Assembly (NCBI GenBank): GCA_905221605.1
Contig: CAJNDS010002114.1
Location: forward strand, 64,001-76,631
DNA length: 12,631 nt
Reading direction: 5' to 3'
Origin: Symbiodinium natans
Lineage: Eukaryota; Sar; Dinophyceae; Suessiales; Symbiodiniaceae
Shown here one piece after another: positions 6,812-12,407 of the stretch. The notes under the pieces are model-generated. The model worked only from the letters and a program-made list of their open reading frames with translations, made no database searches and was not told where the DNA came from. The number at the start of each line of letters is the position of its first letter. Position 1 is the stretch's first letter. The position numbers and the translations under genes were made by a program.

Positions 6812-6996
6812 GGTCTAAACTCGAAACCCTCAATGGAGTCAACCCACGCTAGGCAGTCATGGGTGATAGCCTTCCCACGGAAGAACGGGCTTCACTGCTC
6901 TCCAAAGTTTACGAAAAATGCCTCCGCCAACGTACTCTATCTTCATCATGCTGGCGCCCCTGACCAGTCTGGAGCACCCAACCCGGTAGCGATTGA
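6812..6996. other. Unique intronic sequence
   Basis: One minus frame (MMKIEYVGGGIFRKLW) and one short plus frame are open but neither resembles a known protein. No gene called. Confidence 0.5.
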
Positions 6997-7049
6997 CCCT
7001 AAACCCTAAACCCTAAACCCTAAACCCTAAACCCTAAACCCTAAACCCC
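6997..7049 (-). repeat. CCCTAAA array
   Basis: About seven perfect units, the last CCCCAAA. Confidence 0.95.
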
Positions 7050-7388
7050 AAACCCGTACGTCGTCTCGTCTAACAGGCAGCGCCGATGTAGTTTGTCGCA
7101 GGTTTTTATGGTGAACACACATGGAGCGTGCCTCATTGGGGGGTCCTTATTAGTACTTATTAGGGTTTAGGTTTTAGGGTTTAGGGTTCCTAGTATTTGG
7201 GGTCCATTTTAAGGGTGCCCGATTTTCGTACACCCCCACATCTACAAGCTCTTCGGAGCCTACCGCGATTTCCCCATCAGAGAGGTCTACATCCTCCTTT
7301 CTGGAGCCCTGGCGGCACGCTCCTTGCCTTCTGAGCATCCTGCTGACTGAGCTACATGTTTCCCTCCCAAACAGAACCGCTGCTAAAC
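7050..7388. other. Intronic stretch
   Basis: Mostly unique sequence with a short TTTAGGG run (7163-7189) and the motif GGTCCATTTTAAGGGTGCCC at 7201. A minus-strand open frame of 74 codons here starts in unique sequence and ends in telomere repeat (PNTRNPKP); it has no family resemblance and is not called as a gene. Confidence 0.55.
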
Positions 7389-7499
7389 TTGGCTGCACTT
7401 AGCAGGGTGGCTAAAAACTAAATTTTTAGCTACCTTACTAAGAAACCCAATAAACCCAAACAGGCTAAGGATGTAAGGTTACAGTAAAGCACCACAGAG
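7389..7499 (+). repeat. Dispersed repeat family 2, copy A
   Basis: Starts TTGGCTGCACT and matches 9669-9782 along about 110 bp: GGCTAAAAACTAAA, TTAGCTACCTTA, AAGAAACCCA, TAAGGAT, TTACAGTAAAG. Contains a small hairpin around GGCTAAAAA/TTTTTAGC. No coding capacity. Confidence 0.8.
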
Positions 7500-7609
7500 T
7501 AAAGAAATCAGACGCCTTAAGGAAAGGAACCCACTTGGGGCCATCAGAGCTTGAGGCGGCGTATGGGCACGATCTGCAGGATCGGCTCCTTTAAGGCTTC
7601 ACCCTACAA

Positions 7610-7630
7610 CCCCCCCCCCCCCCCCCCCCC
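7610..7630. repeat. Poly-C run of 21
   Basis: 21 consecutive C in the B2-B3 intron. Confidence 0.95.
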
Positions 7631-7671
7631 GCCAAAGCCCAGAAGAAGCAAACCTTGGGACGATCCATCCC

Positions 7672-7739
7672 AAAACCCTAAACCCTAAACCCTACACCCT
7701 AAACCCTAAGCCCTAAGCCCGAAGCCCTAAGCCCTAAAC
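7672..7739 (-). repeat. CCCTAAA array with CCCTAAG variants
   Basis: Four to five CCCTAAA units then CCCTAAG and CCCGAAG units; ends about 20 bp from the donor of exon B2. Confidence 0.93.
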
Positions 7740-7759
7740 ATCCGTCCTGGGGGCCCTAC

Positions 7760-7806
7760 CTGCTCCAGCCACCACCACCAGCCGCTCTCGATCTCAGTTT
7801 CAAGAC
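7760..7806 (-). CDS. Channel exon B2: S1-S2 loop of domain B
   Basis: This 47-nt exon starts in phase 1 and reads (G)LETEIESGWWWWLEQ. The run of four tryptophans followed by LEQ is the entry into S2. The acceptor is AAACTCAG at 7807, followed by G; the donor is GTAGGG from 7759, the clearest GT donor in this gene, phase 0. The intron before it (8428-7807) is 622 nt and contains a long CCCTAAA array. The acceptor side is preceded by an A/T-rich palindrome (7811-7837). Confidence 0.88.
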
Positions 7807-7810
7807 CTGA

Positions 7811-7884
7811 GTTTTTTTAAACACGTTTAAAAAAAACCTAAATGGGGTGTTTTTAAGAGTTTTTTTTAACGTTTAAGAAACCCT
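7811..7884. repeat. A/T palindrome and partial duplication before exon B2
   Basis: GTTTTTTTAAAC-AC-GTTTAAAAAAAAC (7811-7837) is nearly a perfect palindrome. The segment CGTTTAAAAAAAACCTAAAT recurs downstream as CGTTTAAGAAACCCTAAAT, showing an internal duplication. It lies right at the acceptor of exon B2. Confidence 0.8.
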
Positions 7885-7993
7885 AAATGCATCTTCGATG
7901 GTTGAGGGCTTCGGTTTAGGGCTCAGGAGTTCGGAGTTTAAGGCTCTGAAAGGCCCAGTGGCTTCAAGGTCAGGGTCTGGTTTGCTACCACGC

Positions 7994-8083
7994 CTCAACC
8001 CTAAACCCTAAACCCTAAACCCTAAACCCTAAACCCTAAACCCTAAACCCTAAACCCTAAACCCTAAACCCTAAACCCTAAGG
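7994..8083 (-). repeat. Long perfect CCCTAAA array
   Basis: About twelve uninterrupted units in the B1-B2 intron. Confidence 0.97.
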
Positions 8084-8153
8084 TTTTTGGATCCGCAAGA
8101 CTCCTAAACCCGGTGAGAGAGACCGAATCAGGGAGCCTGGGCCCCCCAAAAAA

Positions 8154-8193
8154 AGGGTTTAGGGTTTAGGGTTTAGGGTTTAGGGTTTAGGGT
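8154..8193 (+). repeat. TTTAGGG array
   Basis: Five to six units, opposite in orientation to the array at 7994-8083. Confidence 0.95.
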
Positions 8194-8308
8194 ACAAGAG
8201 CCTTGATGACTTCAATAGGGTATTGGGGATGCTTATATAACTACAAGGGAGCCATAAGGGAAATGCTAGTCGTAAATATTCCGACCCCTACTCAAGGCTT
8301 TGAGGGTT

Positions 8309-8418
8309 TAGGGTTCCCATGGAGAGCCTAGGCTTGAGAGTTAGGGTTTAGGGTATAGGGTATAGGGTATAGGGTTTAGGGTTTAGGGTTTAGGGTCTCG
8401 GGTTCCCATGGAGAGCCG
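8309..8418 (+). repeat. TTTAGGG/TATAGGG array bounded by an 18-bp direct repeat
   Basis: GGGTTCCCATGGAGAGCC occurs at about 8309 and again at about 8400, bracketing a block of TTTAGGG with three TATAGGG units (8344-8399). The second copy is next to the donor of exon B1. Confidence 0.9.
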
Positions 8419-8428
8419 AGGACCCGGC

Positions 8429-8492
8429 CCATGACAACGGCGTTGAGCGCGATGACAATGGCACCCACACCCTGGAACCAAGGCTGGTCCAC
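8429..8492 (-). CDS. Channel exon B1: S1 helix of domain B
   Basis: This 64-nt exon begins VDQP and continues WFQGVGAIVIALNAVVMG. The hydrophobic helix ending in LNAVVMG is a typical S1 that runs into an extracellular GLET/GLETE segment. The acceptor is TGTCCGAG at 8493, followed by G. The donor is GCCGGG from 8428 (GC type), leaving one base (phase 1); with exon B2 it completes GGT and reads VVMG-LETE. A conventional GT donor is not available here in the right phase. TTTAGGG arrays lie about 25-30 bp away on both sides (8344-8399 and 8517-8566). Confidence 0.85.
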
Positions 8493-8516
8493 CTCGGACA
8501 GCCGATGCCAGGCTTC

Positions 8517-8566
8517 GGGTTTAGGGTTTGGGGTTTAGGGTTTAGGGCTTAGGGTTTAGGGTTATA
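8517..8566 (+). repeat. TTTAGGG array
   Basis: About seven units with TTTGGGG and CTTAGGG variants; about 25 bp from the acceptor of exon B1. Confidence 0.93.
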
Positions 8567-8590
8567 GAGGGCTAGCCTGTCACAGAAGAG

Positions 8591-8604
8591 TGTGTGTGTG
8601 TGTG
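8591..8604 (+). repeat. TG dinucleotide repeat
   Basis: Seven TG units. Confidence 0.95.
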
Positions 8605-8638
8605 CCAAAAGTAGAGTTCAGGATTTGAGGGTTTAGGT

Positions 8639-8689
8639 TTAAGAGTGGAGAGGTTCAGGGTTTAGGGTTAAGAGTGGAGAGGTTCAGGG
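8639..8689 (+). repeat. Tandem duplication of a 27-bp segment
   Basis: TTAAGAGTGGAGAGGTTCAG appears twice, separated by one TTTAGGG-type unit. Confidence 0.9.
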
Positions 8690-9004
8690 CCTAACCCCAA
8701 AGCCCGACGAAAACCTCGCAACAAGACCTCTCGCTCATGTCAACTAAGCCCCAAACCAAACCCTCTAACTCTTGTAAGCCGGGAGCGAGCTTTACGTAGA
8801 GGTCTCTCCGGCCGACGAGCTGAGCAAAAGCGCATCGTTGTGCAACCCCCAACATCCTAAGTCTGCTTGTTCCGTTAAGCAGATAAACATCTCTTTATGT
8901 ATGGATGCTGCTGTGCGTGAGGTTTGTTGAATATAGATGGTCCTGATTGTATCTTGATTTATGCTTATATAAACTGAAATAGTTGGAGGCCTACGGATCT
9001 GGGG
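8690..9004. other. Unique sequence, no gene recognised
   Basis: Almost free of telomere units. A minus-strand frame of about 64 codons (8884-8691) is open, but its codon use is unlike the channel exons and no motif is visible. 8880-8985 is AT-rich. Confidence 0.5.
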
Positions 9005-9105
9005 TTTTCAGGTGTCGGAGCGCGCGCCGCCATGTTCTCCGAAACTTGGACAGGAAAGGGCCACGAGCATGGAGGGACTTCCACCCAACCGCCCAAAGCG
9101 TCGGA
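9005..9105. other. Repeat-free GC-rich island upstream of the S1 exon
   Basis: Minus-strand frames are open; one contains LGGWVEV, vaguely like the pore-helix pattern TLxxW, another PSMLVALSC. Neither is convincing. It is listed because the domain A pore and S6 should fall in this interval. Confidence 0.15.
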
Positions 9106-9255
9106 CCCTAAACCGCCCAAACCTCAATACGACCTCCAGCCACAAGCTCTAAACCTGAGACCATGAAGGAGCCAAAAGTCAGATCAAACAACGGCCGACC
9201 CCAAAACCCTATAGGGTTTGGGTTTGGGGTTTAGGATTTAGGGTGGAGGGTTGAG

Positions 9256-9385
9256 GCCTAAAGCCTCTGAGGTCCGCGCCCACAAGAAGGCGTCGGGCGA
9301 CAGGAATGAGACCTCGTTTACTTGCTGGTCCGTAGGCAAGTCGACGACACGGGTGCGCTTTATCATTCTCAGAGGCTTACACCCC
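9256..9385. other. Repeat-free island in the domain A to domain B interval, open on both strands
   Basis: About 130 nt without telomere repeat. On the minus strand one frame is open and includes VSFLSPDAFLW between an AG acceptor (ACGAG) and a GC donor (GCGCGG). It could be part of the missing pore module of domain A, but no pore motif is visible. The plus strand is also open. Confidence 0.2.
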
Positions 9386-9668
9386 AACGCCTAAACCCTA
9401 AACCCGAGAACTAGTAAGAAACTCTGGCTTCTTATCAGGTAGCAGCTTCCTTAGGAATTGAGGCGGGTGGGGGGTTTTAAAAGGTTAAAGGGTGTAGGGG
9501 ATGTCCTAGAAATGGAAAAGATCTTCTGCCGGATGGCTCGCCGTGCTGTGCTTGGAGGTTCATGGGTACTTCTAACCCCACTTATAAGTCTACTTATAAC
9601 CTACTTAGGGGACTTGGGGTGTTTCTAGGTACAGTTCTAATTGGGGTTACAAGTGCCCAAGAACCTCC
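9386..9668. other. Unique intronic sequence
   Basis: A few drifted CCCTAAA units at the left edge (9390-9405), otherwise unique sequence including the internal repeat CTTATAAG/CTTATAACC. No exon recognised although part of the domain A pore should lie in this general interval. Confidence 0.5.
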
Positions 9669-9782
9669 TTGGCTGCACTCAGGAGGGTAGCTATAAATTA
9701 AACTTTTCGCTGCCTTAATAAGAAACCCATCAAACCCTTAAAAAAGGTAAGGATCTAAAGTTACAGTAAAGTACAACAAAGC
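9669..9782 (+). repeat. Dispersed repeat family 2, copy B
   Basis: Second copy of the 7389-7499 element, same strand, roughly 75-80% alike by eye (TTGGCTGCACTCAGGAGGG ... TTACAGTAAAGTACAACA). Confidence 0.8.
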
Positions 9783-9891
9783 CTCCAAGTGCTTCCTGCG
9801 TCTCCGCAATCGGTCCTTGCGAGCACCAGGCACTACGCAGGCCCGCAAGGGGCTGGGCCTCGAGGGCCTCAAAATCCCTGAACATGAAACC
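9783..9891. other. Repeat-free island just downstream of the domain A S4 exon
   Basis: About 110 nt, open in two minus frames. One reads FRDFEALEAQPLAGLRSAW and has several AG and GC sites. By position it should contain the S4-S5 linker of domain A, but no recognisable linker motif can be read. Confidence 0.2.
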
Positions 9892-9976
9892 CTAAACCCT
9901 AAACCCTAAACCCTAAATCCTAAACCCTAAACCCTAAACCCTAAACTCTAAACCCTAAACCCCAACCCTAAACCCA
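9892..9976 (-). repeat. CCCTAAA array
   Basis: About eleven units, including CCTAAAT, CTCTAAA and six-base variants; ends about 27 bp from the S4 exon A4. Confidence 0.95.
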
Positions 9977-10003
9977 CAAGCAGCAGCCATCTAGGCTCGC
10001 GGC

Positions 10004-10033
10004 CGTCCGGAAGATTCGCAGGAGCCGCAGGGC
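10004..10033 (-). CDS. Channel exon A4: second half of S4, domain A
   Basis: This 30-nt exon reads ALRLLRIFRT and completes the S4 helix begun in exon A3, adding two arginines in the every-third-residue register. The acceptor is AACAAG at 10034, followed by G, and lacks a clear pyrimidine tract, so it is the weakest acceptor of the set. The donor is GCCGCG from 10003, GC type, phase 0; GCC/GCG alternatives allow one or two more codons. The exon lies between a CCCTAAA array (9892-9976) and a TTTAGGG array (from 10074). The next exons, expected to carry the S4-S5 linker, S5, pore and S6, were not recognised. Confidence 0.78.
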
Positions 10034-10073
10034 CTTGTTCCAAGCTTCTATCCACAAGAAAGTCGGGTCTAAG

Positions 10074-10185
10074 GTTTTTAGGGTTTAGGGTTTAGGGTTT
10101 AGGGTTTAGGGGTCTAGGGTCTGTTTGGGGCTGAGGTTTTGGGAGTTGAGGGTTGAGGGTTTAGGGTTTAGGGTTCGGGGGTGTA
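10074..10185 (+). repeat. TTTAGGG block
   Basis: Five good units then drifted ones (TCTAGGG, TTGAGGG, TTCGGGGG). Confidence 0.9.
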
Positions 10186-10324
10186 GGGCTGGAGCTTAGT
10201 GGGTTAGATTGAGGGTACCTGCCCACACAGATAAACGATATACCTAGGCTTTAAAGGGACGCTTAGGCTCACTTCCATTAGGCACTTAACCTGGTTTAGA
10301 GTTTGGGGGTTGGTGTTTAGGGCA

Positions 10325-10337
10325 CCCCCCCCCCCCC
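10325..10337. repeat. Poly-C run of 13
   Basis: 13 consecutive C. Confidence 0.95.
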
Positions 10338-10366
10338 GAGAGTTAGAACACCCCTTCCTAGAACAG

Positions 10367-10437
10367 ATACCCTAAACCCTAAACCCTAAACCCTAAACCC
10401 TAAACCCTAAACCCTAAACCCTAAACCCTAAACCCTA
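10367..10437 (-). repeat. Perfect CCCTAAA array
   Basis: Ten uninterrupted units in the A3-A4 intron. Confidence 0.97.
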
Positions 10438-10555
10438 GAGCCTTGCATCCCGTCCCCCCCAAAACATTCACTACACCTCATCCACTGAGGCCTCCCTCAA
10501 ACCTAAGCCCCAGGCCTTAAACCCCAAACACCCCAAACCCCCAAGCACTATAAAC
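10438..10555. other. C-rich intronic sequence
   Basis: Drifted telomere-like pieces (CCTAAGCCCC, AAACCCCAAACACC) and unique sequence; no exon recognised. Confidence 0.5.
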
Positions 10556-10641
10556 CCCAACCCTAAACCCTAAACCCTAAACCCTAAACCCTAAACCCTA
10601 AACCCTAAACCCTAAACCCTAAACCCTAAACCCTAAACCCT
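10556..10641 (-). repeat. Perfect CCCTAAA array
   Basis: About twelve units, ending 17 bp from the donor of microexon A3. Confidence 0.97.
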
Positions 10642-10657
10642 TGCCAGGGCCCCCGGC

Positions 10658-10684
10658 TCGCAGAACTCTCAGAAAAGGGATCTC
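10658..10684 (-). CDS. Channel microexon A3: first half of S4, domain A
   Basis: This 27-nt exon reads EIPFLRVLR. The acceptor is TCACAG at 10685 followed by G; the donor is GCCGGG from 10657 (GC type), phase 0. Joined to exon A4 it gives FLRVLRALRLLRIFRT, with arginine at five consecutive third positions, the signature of an S4 voltage sensor. The periodicity being unbroken across the junction is strong support for the exon although it is very short. A CCCTAAA array ends only about 17 bp beyond the donor. Confidence 0.72.
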
Positions 10685-10762
10685 CTGTGACTTCTGACTG
10701 GTTCTGAGCGTAGGATCAGGGTGTGTTTCGGGATTGCTCAAAGATTTTTGTAGGATTTGGGT

Positions 10763-10925
10763 TTAAGGTTTAGGGTTTAGGGTTTCGGGTTTTTGATCTA
10801 GGTTTTACTAAGATTAGGGCGATTGGGATAGGGGAGGAGAGGGGGAGGGGGGGGTGCGGGTGCTGGGGGTAGGGGCATCCCCATGCAGGGAGCCCCACAT
10901 CCTAAGACTAGGGGGATGTAGGGAT
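10763..10925 (+). repeat. Short TTTAGGG run followed by G-rich sequence
   Basis: Two or three TTTAGGG units (10763-10790), then a very G-rich stretch (10816-10875) with several runs of four or more G that could form a G-quadruplex. No gene seen. Confidence 0.75.
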
Positions 10926-10972
10926 TTAGGCCTCAAGGGTGTGAGATCTATACCCGAAACCCCACGCCCTGA

Positions 10973-10999
10973 ACGCTAACCCTAAACCCTAAACCCTAC
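10973..10999 (-). repeat. Short CCCTAAA array
   Basis: About three units. Confidence 0.9.
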
Positions 11000-11206
11000 G
11001 GGGCAGTCTGAGGACGCAGGTTCCCCTGATGGGCAGGAAGACAGGGAGACCACACCCCGAACAAATCAGGAAAACTCGCGCCTGTCTGGGGGATAGCAGA
11101 GATTGACATTGGGGTTTGGGGTTTAGCCCCCCCCCCCCCCACCCACCACCCTGCTGTGGGGTTTGGGGTCTTCATGGTTTTGGCTGTAGGGCTCCGGGCT
11201 TTGTCC
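11000..11206. other. Intronic sequence with poly-C run
   Basis: Unique sequence plus a C run (11127-11140, 14 bases) next to GGGGTTTGGGGTTTAG. No exon recognised. Confidence 0.55.
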
Positions 11207-11329
11207 CAGTAGCCCAGTAGCCATATTCTAATAAGAGCAGCCTTTTTACTTTATAAGGAAACCCATAACCAACAAAAAACAACAAAAAAGAGTAAAGGGT
11301 ATCACTGGGCTACCAAGTTTTGGCACTAT
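11207..11329 (+). repeat. Dispersed repeat family 1, copy B, with inverted ends
   Basis: Matches 6391-6507. This copy has clear inverted ends: AGTAGCCCAGTAGCC on the left and ATCACTGGGCTACC on the right (reverse complement GGTAGCCCAGTGAT). An A-rich middle (AACAAAAAACAACAAAAAAG). Looks like a small non-autonomous transposon. Confidence 0.75.
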
Positions 11330-11352
11330 AGGGGCCTTAATAATTGGAATAG

Positions 11353-11398
11353 TTTTTTTTTTTTTTTTTTTTTTTTGGGGTTGGGGGGGGGGGGGGGG
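11353..11398 (+). repeat. Poly-T (24) followed by poly-G (16)
   Basis: T at 11353-11376, then GGGGTT, then 16 G at 11383-11398. Gives rise to a false lysine/proline-rich frame on the minus strand. Confidence 0.95.
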
Positions 11399-11496
11399 CT
11401 GGTATTGCAGCATAGCTACAAAGGGACCATCAAGCAATACCAAATGTAAGGGCTTCCCTAGGCTTCACCTTGCACTCCATTTGTTACCCGAGCCGC

Positions 11497-11532
11497 CTTG
11501 TTGTGAAGCGTTACCAGGAGCGAGTCCCAGAC
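11497..11532 (-). CDS. Probable channel exon A2: S3-S4 linker of domain A
   Basis: After a good acceptor (pyrimidine-containing stretch ending CTGCTCAG at 11533, next base G) the frame reads VWDSLL followed by VTLHNK. Two donor choices exist, both phase 0: GT at 11514 (18-nt exon, VWDSLL) or GC at 11496 (36-nt exon, VWDSLLVTLHNK). Either joins in frame to exon A1 before it and exon A3 after it and gives a reasonable short linker between S3 and S4. The assignment rests on splice signals, phase and position rather than on a strong family motif. A TTTAGGG array starts about 18 bp away on the acceptor side. Confidence 0.5.
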
Positions 11533-11550
11533 CTGAGCAGGTTAGAGGGG

Positions 11551-11670
11551 CTAGGGTTTAGGGTTTAGGGTTTAGGGTTTAGGGTTTAGGGTTTAGGGTT
11601 TAGTTTGTGGTCCGGGGCTTTGCCCTAGTTAACCCTCAACCCTAAACCCTAAACGAACCCGAAACCCTTT
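11551..11670. repeat. TTTAGGG array facing CCCTAAA units
   Basis: Perfect TTTAGGG units at 11551-11603, about 30 bp of spacer, then CCCTAAA and drifted units at 11635-11670. Confidence 0.93.
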
Positions 11671-11855
11671 AGCCTAAACCTCACACCCCAAAGCCGGTTT
11701 AGGGTTAAGGGCTTGGGGAACCCGAAGCCCGATCCCTTCGACTATGTCACACCAGTACGTTCTTCCCCCCAATTGCCCAACATGCTTGCTCAGAACCTTA
11801 GGGCTTAGAAGCCCTCAGCTTGAAGCTTTACCCAGCAAAGCAGCAAAACACACAG

Positions 11856-11874
11856 CGAGAGAGAGAGAGAGAGA
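11856..11874 (+). repeat. GA dinucleotide repeat
   Basis: GA repeated about nine times in an A-rich context. Confidence 0.95.
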
Positions 11875-11907
11875 ACAAAACACACGCGAACCCGGCCCCC
11901 CTTAAGC

Positions 11908-12050
11908 CCCTAAACCCTAAACCCTAAACCCTAAACCCTAAACCCTAAACCCTAAACCCTAAACCCTAAACCCTAAACCCTAAACCCTAAACCCTAAACC
12001 CTAAACCCTAAACCCTAAACCCCAAACTAAACCCGAATGCCTAGACCCTG
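11908..12050 (-). repeat. Long CCCTAAA array
   Basis: About sixteen perfect units followed by drifted CCCCAAA, CCCGAAT and CCTAGAC units; ends about 25 bp from exon A1. Confidence 0.97.
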
Positions 12051-12073
12051 AGCCCTAATCCCTTTGCTCGGGC

Positions 12074-12127
12074 AGTGACGCCCAGGCCGACGATGACCAA
12101 ATCTGCATAGTTCCAGACAGATTCAAC
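12074..12127 (-). CDS. Channel exon A1: S3 helix of domain A
   Basis: This exon of 54 nt (18 codons) reads VESVWNYADLVIVGLGVT. The WNYxDLVIV core is the classic start of S3 in Ion_trans channels, with the conserved aspartate of the charge-transfer region. The acceptor would be ...GCGGAG at 12128, followed by G. The frame stays open for several more codons upstream, so the exon may begin earlier. The donor is GCCCGA from 12073, a GC-type site, leaving phase 0. The exon sits between a CCCTAAA array (11908-12050) and a TTTAGGG array (12161-12233). Upstream S1 and S2 exons of this domain were not found within 12128-12631. Confidence 0.8.
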
Positions 12128-12160
12128 CTCCGCTTGTAGGCTCATGGGCAGTGAAATCAT

Positions 12161-12233
12161 GGTTTAGGGTTTAGGGTTTAGGGTTTAGGGTTTAGGGTTT
12201 AGGGTTTAGGGTTTAGGGTTTAGGGTTTAGGGT
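12161..12233 (+). repeat. Perfect TTTAGGG array
   Basis: Ten units; with 11908-12050 it brackets exon A1 in inverted orientation. Confidence 0.97.
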
Positions 12234-12407
12234 TCAGAGGAGGTCGGGCAAGCAGGGTTCTGGTGCAAGGTTCAGGTCTTAGGGTTGTGATATGTACCCC
12301 TAGTCAAGCTCCCAGTATGAATGTGGGGCTACCCTGAGCGAATTGCCCGAAGCCCTAAACCCCAAACCCTAACCCTCTCTACCATATATAGTTAAACCTT
12401 ATAATTG
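12234..12407. other. Unique sequence upstream of exon A1
   Basis: A short CCCTAAA/CCCCAAA run (12353-12375) and otherwise unique sequence. S1-S2 exons of domain A would be expected upstream but none is recognisable. Confidence 0.5.

Larger units (their letters stand above)
1..12127 (-). other. Split gene for a voltage-gated ion channel (Ion_trans type), partial
   Basis: This is the gene span covering the exons listed separately. Read right to left, the exons spell S3 and S4 of one voltage-sensor domain (A), then S1, S2, S3, S4, the S4-S5 linker and S5 of a second (B). Such proteins are plasma- or organelle-membrane cation channels in which the charged S4 helix moves with voltage and opens the S5-S6 pore. 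Hallmarks seen are the FxxxE...R pattern in S2, the WNYxD motif in S3 (twice) and Arg/Lys every third residue in S4 (twice). Ion selectivity cannot be judged because no pore loop is visible. Both gene ends lie outside the window; no start codon, spliced leader site or polyadenylation signal was identified. Identified coding sequence is about 0.5 kb of 12 kb. Domain A could belong to the same multi-domain protein or to a separate or broken gene; continuity between A and B is inferred from shared strand, order and exon style. Confidence 0.8.

Noticed and set aside
8691-8884. Minus-strand open frame of about 64 codons
   Set aside because: Codon use unlike the channel exons, no motif, and no splice or start context; chance opening is likely.
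11246-11443. 65-codon minus-strand frame with poly-Pro and poly-Lys
   Set aside because: Runs through the poly-G and poly-T tracts and a dispersed repeat copy; artefact.
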